Positions 35,107 to 46,243 of a stretch of 64,000 nucleotides of DNA are shown in pieces. The stretch's first letter is position 1; each line of letters starts with the position of its first letter. Both the position numbers and the translations under genes were made by a program. This DNA comes from Naganishia liquefaciens (Eukaryota; Basidiomycota; Tremellomycetes; Filobasidiales; Filobasidiaceae): assembly GCA_013423385.1 (NCBI GenBank), contig BLZA01000040.1, forward strand, positions 650,614 through 714,613. Direction: 5' to 3'. The notes under the pieces are model-generated. The model did not search any database. It was not told where the DNA came from and saw nothing but the letters and a program-made list of their open reading frames with translations.

Positions 35107-36716
35107 CTTGAAAAAATGCTTCCGGCCCGGAAGCTGAGCCAGCTGCTGAGCCAATTTCATCGGCCTGCTGCAACGCTGTTCAGCTTGCGATTCATGAGCT
35201 TGTTAGAAAGTTATTCTTGACGAGTATGGCCGAGTGCTCCCATTGACAGAGGCAGCGAGTAAGGCTCCTTGAGTCGGCCGCAAAACGGTGGAAGCTGTGC
35301 GGGACTGTCACGGGTGAGAGTAATTGTGAACGGAGTGCTATATGGCTACGTTGGTGCATGCCAGCTCAGAAGCCTGTTTTATGTAGCGGTACAGCCTGAT
35401 TACGGAGTATCATTGAGAAGAATGGTCTACGAAGTAAGGCGCTCCTGGTCGAGCTTGTCAAGCCAACATGCTTTGCGAAGCCCACCCGCAAGGATGTTCG
35501 ACAGGCGTTCCACGATATGGGACAGTAGTCCCTCAACAACTTCGGCCTACTTTCGAGTCCTGGTGCAGGCACAGCTTTTGGTCTGGGTTCTTTCGATCGA
35601 TCAGATGATTTATCTTGCATGTGCACAAATGGGTGTAAGCGTCGTCGCTTCTTCAAAAGGACAACACGGCATAAGGGCACTACAGCTGGCACTACGAGGA
35701 ACTGGTTGTTAGCCATGCGGCCTGGTCTCGGCGCCCGACACGCGCGCGATATCGGTCATCAGCCATGTCCTACGCTTGTCTCATCTCGAGTTTCTATCAA
35801 CCTCTTTCCATCAGCGTTCTATTTCTTCGATGCGAAAGCCGTTAACGGATCATACGATATACGAGGGCCTAGACTTGTTCATCGAGCAGCGTGGAACAGC
35901 AGAGAACACAGCTCGTCTGCGGCAATGGACGATTTCCATGGCTGGTTTCCATGACTCGAAGGTCGAATTGAAGGACCCCATTGAACCTATTCGGCGGACT
36001 TGATATACCTCTATCGTCCTTTTCAGAGGATAGAAACGGCCCGAATGTCTTCCAACAACCCCAACAACGAGATGCCGCCGGTAGGGAACCCTCGCATCCC
36101 GCCATTCGGCCAGAGCAAGCTCATGATCGAGCGTTATCTTTCCGGCGCATGCCGTTACAGGGGATCAATCTTTGCCAGCTGATCGTCCGCTTGGTAGACA
36201 AGAGGAGTCGTTCCTGGAAGCAAACAAACAGACAAAGACTTTTCGCAAAGTGATAGGACTGGTCTCGTGACTGATATATGGCTCTTGCGCTCTGAGCGTT
36301 GAACGCGCTCTTCGACCTTGGATCCGAAACGCGATATCGCTCGTCAACAAACTCGAACCCAACCCGCTGTTTTGTTGCGTTTCTGCCTAATTCGGCAGAT
36401 CGCCGCGTCGAAGGACCGCTTCTCTTGGGAACAGTGAAGGTAAAAGAGCGATCAGAGCGTCATTCCAGTTTGACTCGTGAGTTACCCCTTTTCACTCTCT
36501 ACATATATCTTGCTCACCGTGATCAGACACCCTTGCCAACACCTTTAACAGCTCCAACACCTTCAACAAAATCAACGCCATTTGACGCATCACAAAACAA
36601 GATGTTCATGCGAGCTCACCCGTATGTATACATCTAATCAACTCAAGCTCTTGCCCGCTCTGATCCTTTCTGCACAAAGAAATCACCTCATCCCCTGTCC
36701 CTCTGGTTCTCGCTCG

Positions 36717-37199
36717 ATGCAATGCGCACGATACTTTCCCGGAATTGACTTTGCCTTGATGCATGAGTGGTGGGTGTATGTGGACGAAGGAGGCAGCATT
36801 GCAGCTGGTACGTCTTAGCTTCTCCCTCCTCCTCAACAGGGTCCTGATCTTGTTGACTGAAGAGGATGTCGCGTATGCCATCCAATATGCCGTCATCTAC
36901 CAGTAGGCTACCCATTTTCCTCCTTGGTCTTTTGCTAACCGGTATCTTTATCTAAAGGTTCTTGAAATATGTCGACCACTTGCAGACGAGGGATGCTGCG
37001 AGGGAGTACATAGTATTTGGGGTGACAGCCGAGGCGGAGTGGATCAATGCGCACAAGGGTATGTCTAGGAGTTGCCTTTGGTGTTCCTATCGATCCCATG
37101 ACTGACACCACCCGATGCATAGGTACTTATCCGGAGACAGAGAAAGAGGTTCGCGTTATCGCTGTCGATCTTCCGGAAGACAATCATGCTGATCTTTGA
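36717..37199 (+). CDS. Hypothetical 102-aa protein
   Basis: Four exons (36717-36807, 36863-36902, 36958-37058, 37123-37199) with consensus splice sites give a clean 102-aa frame. I do not recognise it. The sequence is compact, acidic and aromatic: ALMHEWWVYVDEGGSIAA, then DVAYAIQYAVIYQFLKYVDH and VFGVTAEAEWINAHKGTYP. That suggests a small folded helical protein without membrane span or signal peptide. The start could lie upstream (ATG at 36602 or 36045). Three introns in consistent phase within 480 bp argue that it is a real gene. Confidence 0.55.
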
Positions 37200-39555
37200 A
37201 TCATCTCTCTTGCCCTCCAATATCACTTCACACACCTCCCTTGCCGTATCATCTCCACTTTGTGCCTCCACATCTCCACCACCTCGCTTGAATCTACATT
37301 GACATCAAAGAGCTACGACCTTGCCCTTTCCTCTCTTCTCGCTGCTTTTAAACAAAACAAAGCCTACTCGACCTACGCCTACGACTCGATGAGCTCGTCC
37401 TTCAGCTCTGGCTACAGCGGCTTCTAGTCCTACGACTTGAAAGCTTCGTGCTTTTTCATTAGTCGAGATCAATACTCTGTGGATGGCAATATGCGATTGG
37501 CGACACAATACGGACAATGTGGGCCCCAATAATGCGACACCGCTAAACAGCATGCGGAATGTAAACTTTGCGTCGAACGGGGAATGGGCGAGATTGCGAG
37601 ATGGACATTTGAAACCATAACAACAGTTGTATGTAGTGAGATTTTCAAGACACATGCGATGTTTGCTTCGATAGGAATGTCTTTGCGCATCGCCTATTCG
37701 GCTGTTGGGCTGAAAATGTGCGCCGTGATGCGTGACAGACCACAGGAAGGCATCACCCTGACAGGCGTGATGCTCAACAGAGACAGAGTGACCGCTAAGC
37801 GGGAAATTAAGGTAATCACTGGGTCTGCATCTTGCCGGTTACAATCACGCGTCTTCAGAAGTGTCGGAACGAAGTATGAATCTTATGGTAGCACAAAATC
37901 GTGACGCGCCAAATGCAACATCGCTTGCAAGCGCTCTTCGATGAGCTTTGAGGGGGAACATACATCATAGAGATCAATTCTGAAAAATGGTGTACCGAAG
38001 TTGTAAGAGTAAGGACATTCATCCCGGGAGCAAGCGTAGTGGACGCCCCTTCAATCGCTGAGTTCGCAGAAGAGGAACATGATAGTTCGAAGATGCTGCC
38101 CCATCCCATTCCGCAGAACTGCAATAGACAGAGCTCTGCGGAAGGAAATATGAAAGGCGTTAGTAATGCATTCCAGACTATGTGGAACGAGCTTTGGGAT
38201 CCACTAGATATTCTGGGTCTTCACCCAAGCCCTGAAGTGTCACCTGAAAGTAATCTGCGATTTCCGATGTAAAGCAAGCTACGGGATTTGTGCAGCCCAC
38301 CCGCATCATTATAGTATCGGACTCGTCAGCCTTTACCCCGGTCTTGCCGTCCTGTAAAATGCATCAACACTTGTCAATCAAAGCAAGCTTTGCAATTGAG
38401 GTGGCGCGAAGGCCCAGAAGGTGAGAAAAGCTCGACAAGTACAATGTAATCCCATGGGGCCCGTTGCGACAAGCCTGACATTGCTTGAGCAGATTGATAG
38501 CTTGATCAAGGATACGAAAGAACTGTCTCATACTGGAGAATGGCTCTGCAAAAGCAGTAGAGCAGAAGGCGCCGTTTAGGAGTGGCTGAATCGACCGGAT
38601 CAGGAGCTGTAATCACACTTTCATGATTTGTCATAGAGAGTGGCGAGAAGACGAGGCTGTGAAGAATGTAACATTATACCAGAGCTTAAAAGCTACCTGC
38701 TGTGCATCAGCCTCTAGACTGTCACCTAGAGCTCAAGCACCCATCGCCAAGAATACGAAAGGAAAAACAAAATGCGATACCTTGAAGCGGACTTCTACCT
38801 GTCATTCGTATTTAGGCAGCTGTCCAGGCTGTAATTCATGGCAAATACATGCAGGGCTATACCTTCAATTTGTAGATGACAAGTGAGCTAGACATGCATC
38901 GCCTCACGAGGCAGATATGTAATGTTGCAGGACCCAGAACGGTACGGTGATCGGCGTTGAAGCTAGTATATATGGGAGGAGGCAATGATGCCCCCATCGG
39001 CTGGGATGCATCTGCCTATCTGGTGTAGCGATGGAGCTGTGCAGATGGCATGGGACGCCCCGTTCTGTGTGACGATGTGATTCGACTGGCTCTGCCTTTC
39101 GCCTCGCTCAGACGTTTCGTATGTATGTTGTCACTGCTGTGCCTTGCTTGCGAGCTTGCGACCGAGCTTGCGAGCTTGCGAGCTTGCGACCGAGCTTGCG
39201 ACCGTCCACTGGGAGCAATCCCGCGGGAAAATTACATAACCAGTTTGAACTGTCCGCCTGCAAAAAATCGGTGATCAGATTAAGCGCGGCGAGATTATTC
39301 TCGGCTAGCTCGCCTAATGCTCGCCTCCGCTGCTCGTGGTTGATAACGGCTCGGTCGTGTCGCTCGTCAATGGACTTTTCGATTGCAGGCAATGACTCGC
39401 ATCAGCATCGAACCATGGGGGATGCAGGCGACGGATTGCTGTTCTTATAGTCGCTTGGCTCTTTAGACGGATGCATAGCATGGCAAGATAGTCTTCGCCA
39501 ATATCGAGGTCAATCCTTGAGCGATTCGTGCAGTCGGAGTGCACAAAAGACTCGT
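37200..39555. other. Gene-poor 2.4-kb stretch upstream of ABC transporter B
   Basis: Frames here are short and show no family resemblance. The right part includes a small tandem repeat (39144-39203) and a segment near 39290-39340 that resembles the PHS1 intron repeat. The transporter B promoter lies at the right end. Confidence 0.45.
39144..39203 (+). repeat. Minisatellite of GAGCTTGC units
   Basis: Units GAGCTTGC (8 bp) and GACCGAGCTTGC (12 bp) alternate for about 60 bp, about 350 bp upstream of ABC transporter B. Confidence 0.8.
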
Positions 39556-42500
39556 ATGTCAGTCATGGACGCTTCAACGACCGCTCCGGCGAGATCGGGA
39601 TTTGCGATCACCTCGCCTCAACTCTCAGACACTTCCCTGACACCCTCCTCACCTACGAAAAACGAAGCAGTCGTCACCGCATCCGCTGGCATACAACCTC
39701 GTCTACTGCCCTTCAGCAGCATCGACAATGCAAGTCTGCGCGCTCATCGCTCAAAGTTGCCGCTGTCGCTATATCTCTTGTCATTCGCACCTCCAATACG
39801 CGGAGAACGCAAAGATGGCGTTCGAAAAACGTCATGGCGCGAGTTCTTTTCGCACCCGTACGTGCTTTACACACTTGGAACGCTCGCAGCCCTCCCCGCT
39901 GGTCTCGCATTTCCCGCACTGGATCTGCTCTATGGATACTGGACGACGGGCGTGACCGCGTTGGATGCATCGCAAGACCATATCACTGGAAGGGGCGATC
40001 AAGTCGGATGGATCATGACGGTCGTTGGTTTCTTGATTCTCTTTTTGACATGGGCCTTCTCCTTATGCTGTAAGTACAGAGGTTGGCTCTATGTATCGAA
40101 GCTTAGATACTCATAACCCCTTGCTAGTCTCCACTGCATCTCATAATCTCACACAACGCCTGCGGCACCAGTATGTCGCCTCGGTCATGGTCCAGGATGC
40201 CGCATTCTTCGAAAAGACGGGCCCAGGAGAGATCAGTACGCGTGCGAGCAAGGACGTCACGGCAATTCGTACCGCGTTTGGTGAAAAACTTGGCTACCTC
40301 ATCTGGTCTCTTTCCACGATCATCGCTGTAAGCATAAATGTCCCTTTAATAACTTGCGTCAGACTAGAAGTTTCTGTCAGGCCATCACCTCGAGTTTCGC
40401 AAACTCGCCAAAACTCGCCGGCGTCTTGTTTGCCGTCATTCCCTTTGTCGTCCTCATCTTTGGCTTCTTCGGCTGGTTAAACGATATCGTCGGCGGTCCC
40501 GCCAACAACCTCGAAGGTCAAACTTCGTCACTAGTGGAGCAGATCTTATCGTCTGTCCGGATTGTTCAATCGTTCAACATGGGCGGAAGCCTGATCAAGC
40601 GGTTCGACGGGGATCTGCTCAAGCGGCTGCAGAAATTAGGTGCCAAGCGTTCGATCATCCGCTCGTTGGAGCAATCGTCGGTATACTTTGCGCTCTTCCT
40701 CACGTATTCTTTGGCATTCTGGTTTGGGGGAATTCAAGTTCGTGGGGGTCTTGAGACCGGTCATGTCCTCACCGTAAGTATCACATGAATCTGTCCGCAT
40801 GGTATCTCATGGAAACGTCGCTAGGCCTTCTTCAATTATGTCAACATTCTGTTTACACTGGCCAACATCGTCCCCCACATCACCAGCATCGCCGACGCCA
40901 TGGTCTCGCTCAAGGAGATCCGCCGGCAGATTGAGCGAGAACCGTTTATCGACGTCCGAGACGAATCTGGCGAAAAGTTACCGGAGACGGGATGGGCGCC
41001 TTCGTTTGCCCTTGAGCACGTGACATTCGCCTACCCCTCTCGGCCGACCATTCCGGCTTTGAACGACGTCTCCGTAACAATCGAGACAGGAACTGTAACG
41101 GCTTTTGTAGGGCCTTCCGGATCGGGGAAATCGACAACGGCCTCGCTTCTGCTCCGGGAATATGATCCCGAGACAGCCAACATTCCCAATCCCAATGACC
41201 CGAAGACGGAAGACAAGGAGGATGCTGGAGACGGCAAGGATATCAAGCAGACCGAGAAGGCGCGAAGAGTGTCATCCGACATCGAAAAGGCGGCAACGCC
41301 GACGGAGGGTGAAGAGTTAGTCAAAGGTGCCGGCAAAGTTTACTTTGCCGGCCGCGATATCCGTGAATACAACCTTCGCTGGCTTCGGTCGCAGGTGGCC
41401 GTTGTTTCGCAGAACCCGCAGCTCTTCACGGCAACAGTCTTTGAAAACGTTGCTGCCGGATTGACGGGAACGGACTTCGAGTACCGACCGGACATTGACG
41501 GTGCAGAGGACGCTCCACCGGAGATCAAGGCTCGTACGGCCAAGATCCGAGAACTCTGTTCCGAAGCGATGCAAAAGGCTCAGGCTTGGCAGTTCGTATC
41601 GAAATTGCCAAAAGGCATGGACACTATGATCGCCGGCGGACGAACGGGAGTGTTGTCCGGAGGTCAACGGCAACGACTGGCGATCGCTCGTGCTCTCGTG
41701 AGAAAACCAGCGTGTATGTTGCTGGATGAGGCAACGTCGGCGCTCGATGCAGACACGGAAGAAAAGATCCGGTTGATGCTCGAGCAAGAACTGGCCGAGC
41801 GAGGTATGACGACAATTCTCATTGCTCATCGACTGAGTACCGTCGCTAAGGCGGGACGTATTATCGTCATGAAAGACGGACGGGTTGTCGACCAGGGTCG
41901 ATACGAGGAGTTGATGGACAAGAACAGGCCAGACCAAACATTCCGACAGCTGGCAATCACCCAGCGTGCAGACCCTGACGTGGCAGACGACAACGTTCCT
42001 GAAGATTCAATGTACAAGGAGAAGGAGACCCTTGAGGGCGAGTGGAGTGCGATCGAGCCTCTCCCGGTTGGACCCATTGGACGAGATCAGCCCATTACTT
42101 CCGCCTTCAGCACCTCCGATCAGACGGCCGTTGATTCGACGCGTCATAATGACGGACAACACCTACATCCCGCCCACATCCGAAAGGCGTCCTCGATTTC
42201 CCGACTCAAGCGTCCCGATATACCTTGGACGGCATCAGGAAGGGGCTCAACCATGTTCCAGCATGAGCACGGTCTGGAGGATGCAGCGAGTGTTCTTCAC
42301 CGAAACACTTCTCGCAATACCGCCCTGACGGACGGTGAAGATGTCGAGCAGGCAGTCAGCCCGGAAATGGGAAAGGAAGAACGCCGTCAATCGTTCCAAC
42401 GATTCCTCAAGCTGGTCAAGTCGCAGAAATGGTTCTTCCTGATCGGTACTTTGGGAGGCATTATAGCGGGTGGTTCGTTCCCGATAGCAGGCTGGATGAC

Positions 42501-44567
42501 CGGTAAAGCTGTACACAGCCTGAGCGACGCCTACGCCAATCCGGGAATCAACACCTGGGCGCTCTGGTTCTTGATCTTGGCCATAATTGACCTTGTTATC
42601 TATTTGTAAGTCGCCTGTTCGTCTCTGTCAACAGACTCTGAATCTGGCCTTCAGCGTAAACGCCTTCTACCTCGAGGTTGCAAGCGAGAATATCATGCGA
42701 AAGCTCAAGCGAGACAGCTTGGAAACGCTAATCAAACAAGAGATCGGTTTCTTCGATCAAGAAGATTCGTCCGCAGGTGGTCTAACTTCGGCAGTATCCT
42801 CGCATCCCGCCAATGTCGGTGCAGCGACGGGACTGGTCAGCGCCCAGGTTCTTATCTCTGTGACCAACCTTATCGGGAGTATATTGATGGGCTTGATCAT
42901 CGACTGGAAAATTGCTCTCGTTTGCCTTCCGCCTATTCTGATTCTCTTCTTCTCCGTGAGTTGGTTTCTTGTATTGAGGGACGAGATGTCGCTGACAATT
43001 GGCATGTACAGGGTTGGCTCAATGTGGCGATGCTCGAGCGATACGAGAACGTTACTTCAATTCCTGCTACTAAGGCTGCCAGCTATGTGAACGAGGTAAC
43101 CGATTCTATCAAGACAGTTGCCGCTCTCGGACGCGAGCGAGAGACCATGCGGGTGTTTGACGTTCAAGCCAAAGCCGCTCCCAAACGTGGAAAGTATCTG
43201 TTCTTGGGTTCTGGAGGATCCGCGGTTGGACAAGCCATGATCCTGCTGATGGCAGCCCTGATCTTCTACTGGGCCAGTCAAAGATTGGCAGACGGAGCGG
43301 TGAGCGGTCCATCGAATTTACTGAACTACGCCTGGACTGACTTCGTCTCTCTTCTTAGCCCGTCGACAAGGTCTTCGCTGTATTCGAAGCTGTTATCATT
43401 GCTGCCTTTTCAGGTAGCAGGTTGTTTACCTTCGTCGGAGATTACGGTCGAGCCGTAAATTCGTTCAAAGCCATTCAGGTACGTTGTTAGCCGTAATACT
43501 CTGTCACATACTAAGGGTGCCTTGCTTGCAGATCTGGTTGAGGCGTAAGCCAAAATACTCTACCTACTCGGCGCCTACGTCTGCGGGCGAAATTGAGCAT
43601 GATTGGGCTTCCGGAGACATTGTTCTGTAAGCCGTGTTCTAGACCCCGCTTGGATGGGCTGAGCTGACTCGTGAGACTTTGCAGGAATCACGTTGAGATG
43701 CGCTACCCACAGCGTCCCAATCATCCGGCTCTCAAGGACATCAGCCTTCGAATCGGCGCGGGCAAGACGCACGCCTTTTGCGGAACGTCTGGATCAGGAA
43801 AAAGTAGCATTTTCGCGCTCTTGCAACGCTTCTACGATCCGAGCAGGGGTACAATCTCTTTTGGCGGAGTCGATCACCGGCAGCTGCCTTTAGACGATCT
43901 TCGAGCCAACATGGCATACGTATCCCAGGATCCAGTCTTGTTCGAAGGAACGATCAGATGGAATTTGTCGCTCGGTTCTCTAGACCCGTCTTCTGTAATG
44001 GAAGACGAAATCAAGGCAGCATGCGAACAAGCATAGTAAGTTGTCGCATGTCACTTTGAGAACATCCTCTGATTCTCCTCGTTTCTGCAGCATCTGGGAT
44101 TTCGTCTGCGGTCTCGAGAAAGGCCTTGACACGGAAATCGGAATGAAAGGCGCGAGCTTGAGCGGTGGACAGAGACAGCGGTTGTGTATCGCGCGCGCTT
44201 TGATCAGGAACCCGAAGATCTTGTTGTTGGATGGTACGTTGAACAGCTGAGTTGAGTACGCGTGCTAAAGCATCCCGTCAGAGGCCACAAGTGCGCTCGA
44301 CGCGCAATCCGAAAAGTCTGTACAGATGGCGCTGGATAACGCGAGCAAAGGACGGTAAGCTTTTGACGAAGACTGACACACCGAATTGAGGCTGAATCCT
44401 AATTGCATCCCAGGACTACCGTTACCATTGCTCATCGTCTGAGTACGATCCGTCGCAGCGATGTCATCCACGTCATCGAGGATGGCTACGTCAAGGAGAC
44501 GGGCAGTCACAAGGAATTGCTCCGTAAGCGGGGCAGGTACTTTGAGCTTGTGCAAGCTCAGCTGTAA
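39556..44567 (+). CDS. ABCB-type full ABC transporter, paralogue B
   Basis: Full exporter of roughly 1,470 aa in about 12 exons, order TMD1-NBD1-TMD2-NBD2. The start chosen is ATG 39556 (MSVMDAST), giving a polar N-terminus of about 70 residues and then [18 protein letters not shown]1: Walker [10 protein letters not shown], an acidic insertion of about 60 residues, Q-loop [16 protein letters not shown], Walker [10 protein letters not shown]-loop LIAHRLS. NBD2: [40 protein letters not shown] split by an intron, TIAHRLS. All are intact. TMD2 has [14 protein letters not shown], the MDR-type intracellular loop. It is closely similar to paralogue C along its whole length, including intron positions, so the pair arose by tandem duplication. 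Confidence 0.9.
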
Positions 44568-44909
44568 GGATTTGAGAGAGGGACTGTGTAGGAGGTCAAG
44601 GCGGATGAGCCGTTCAGTTTCAGTTTATCTCCATAATCCTAGTTGATCATAAAAGGACAATTAATCCCATTCTTGTATGTATATGGCCACTCTCGGCCTC
44701 GAAAAACAAATCCCTTGACATGGTATGTCCCGTGAGGAGGCAGGTTTTCCAGATATGACATCGCACAAATAATGATTGGGGTGCCCGGGAACAGACCGCC
44801 CGGCACCGGAAGCAGGAAGGAGACAACTGCATAACGATACAGAGTATAGATGCTTACAACGAACCGTAACCCTACATCCCTATTCACCAGAACGCGGAAC
44901 AGAACAGCT

Positions 44910-45546
44910 CTACCATACTCCAAGCCACTTGCGGGGTTTCCCTTCTGCAGGAGTCGATTCCGCGCCCTCGCCCTCTTCTACCGTACCATTCACGGGATGT
45001 GTAACATCCGTTGTCGACGGCTTGAGCTTGTCTTCTGCAAGCGAAGTCACCTTGAGTTCCTTTACGAGCGTAGACAGCGAGGATTCGTCGTCCGGATCCA
45101 GCGCGGGTTGCAATGTCGCTGCTGTCGTTGGTACGGCAGCCGCATCTGAAGCAGTGATCGCGGTAGCGGGGTTGGCTGTCTCACGGGCGACTTCGGGGTT
45201 CTCCTTGACATCCTTGACGGTCTCTTGCGCATCCTTGTCGTCCTCTTCCTCAACGACCTCCCCCTCGTCGTCTTCCTCTGCAGAATCATAATCCTCATAA
45301 TCCTCCTGCGACGACGTGAGCTCCCGCAGTCTTCCTCCGGGAGCCAGAAGGACTTACCCATTCGTATATGACCCTAACAATCAAGCTGCAGCTCGGGCAC
45401 GTTGCGATATCCTCGCCATCTCGCAACTGGGATTTACTGATTTCGAAGCGGTCACCGCAAGGGCACGGGTAATGAAAGACGTTGGCTCGGGGGTCCCAGG
45501 TAAAGTCCTCGATCTCGATCTCGTCGTAGACTGTCTCACGCGGCAT
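44910..45546 (-). CDS. DPH3: Diphthamide biosynthesis protein 3 (CSL zinc finger)
   Basis: Electron donor for the radical step of diphthamide formation on elongation factor 2, also linked to Elongator. Two exons (45358-45546, 44910-45305) give 194 aa in frame. The CSL zinc finger occupies residues 1-63: [12 protein letters not shown], then [14 protein letters not shown] with Cys28 and Cys30, and [14 protein letters not shown] with Cys50 and Cys53, all four zinc ligands present. Exon 2 encodes a long, very acidic, Glu/Asp/Thr-rich disordered tail of about 130 residues; yeast Dph3 is only 82 aa, so this tail is an unusual extension. The gene is antisense between transporters B and C, ending about 340 bp from the end of B. 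Confidence 0.93.
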
Positions 45547-46243
45547 GACGGCTGACGTGGTGCGATGCGAGGCTGGTGAGCTGGCGGAAAGGAGTAACTT
45601 GCCTTTGGGAGGATGGATCGCCGTCGAGATGAATGAAGTCGCTGATCAGAGTGGCGACGCGGATCCAAATGTCGACTTTTTGGCTTGAAAAAGTAAACAA
45701 TGGGAATGACGTGGCACCCGCCGCATCGCCACCGTCCTTCCATCACGGTGCATGACGGATTGATGGACGATGCGCCATTGCCGCTGGACAGTGCTTTCCA
45801 CCGCACATCGAAGGCATCGAAAGGAATACAAAAAGCATCGAGCAGCCATCGAGCTGTGTGCTGGACTCTCACAGATCAGATTGACAGCGGTACTGGAGTC
45901 CCGCCGGGAACAATTGACAGTTGACGGAGGACGTTCTTCGCTTGCAGATTTCCAAGAGATGTCCTTTGCCCGATCTTTCAGTGTTCAAATCCCGCAACAG
46001 CGAGGCAAAGGCTTTTCATCCCAACTTCGGAGGCTGTCATCAACATCAGTTCCCACAGATCTTCAGGCTGCTGCTCAGATTCCCATCCATTCACAGACTT
46101 TGTTTTGCGTTATATACCAGCATGAACCTAGATCCGTACTCTTACAATGGATCTCCCAGGCTTTCGCGGTCAAGGCGTGGTCGGAGAATCGATAGTCTTT
46201 TCCGAGAAGCAATTCGATAACAGGAAGATTTGCAAATTTCACA
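45547..46243. promoter_or_regulatory. Divergent promoter of DPH3 and ABC transporter C
   Basis: About 700 bp between divergent starts. Frames seen here have no recognisable product. Confidence 0.4.

Larger units (their letters stand above)
34718..36716. other. Two-kb promoter region of the PDR transporter
   Basis: No recognisable gene. It contains a TATA-like element and three TGACTAA motifs (separate entries). An ATG at 36045 opens a 45-codon frame (MSSNNPNNEMPPVG) that could be a first exon for the gene at 36717, but no joining intron was established. Confidence 0.45.

Noticed and set aside
35269-35712. 147-codon plus frame upstream of the 102-aa gene
   Set aside because: It overlaps an equally long minus frame and shows no domain or composition expected of a protein.
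39144-39203. Tandem GAGCTTGC units considered as a CRISPR-like or origin array
   Set aside because: Units are 8-12 bp without spacers; a simple minisatellite explains it.
41317-41937. 206-codon minus frame antisense to ABC transporter B
   Set aside because: It is a shadow of the NBD1 coding sequence; the plus strand has all ABC motifs.
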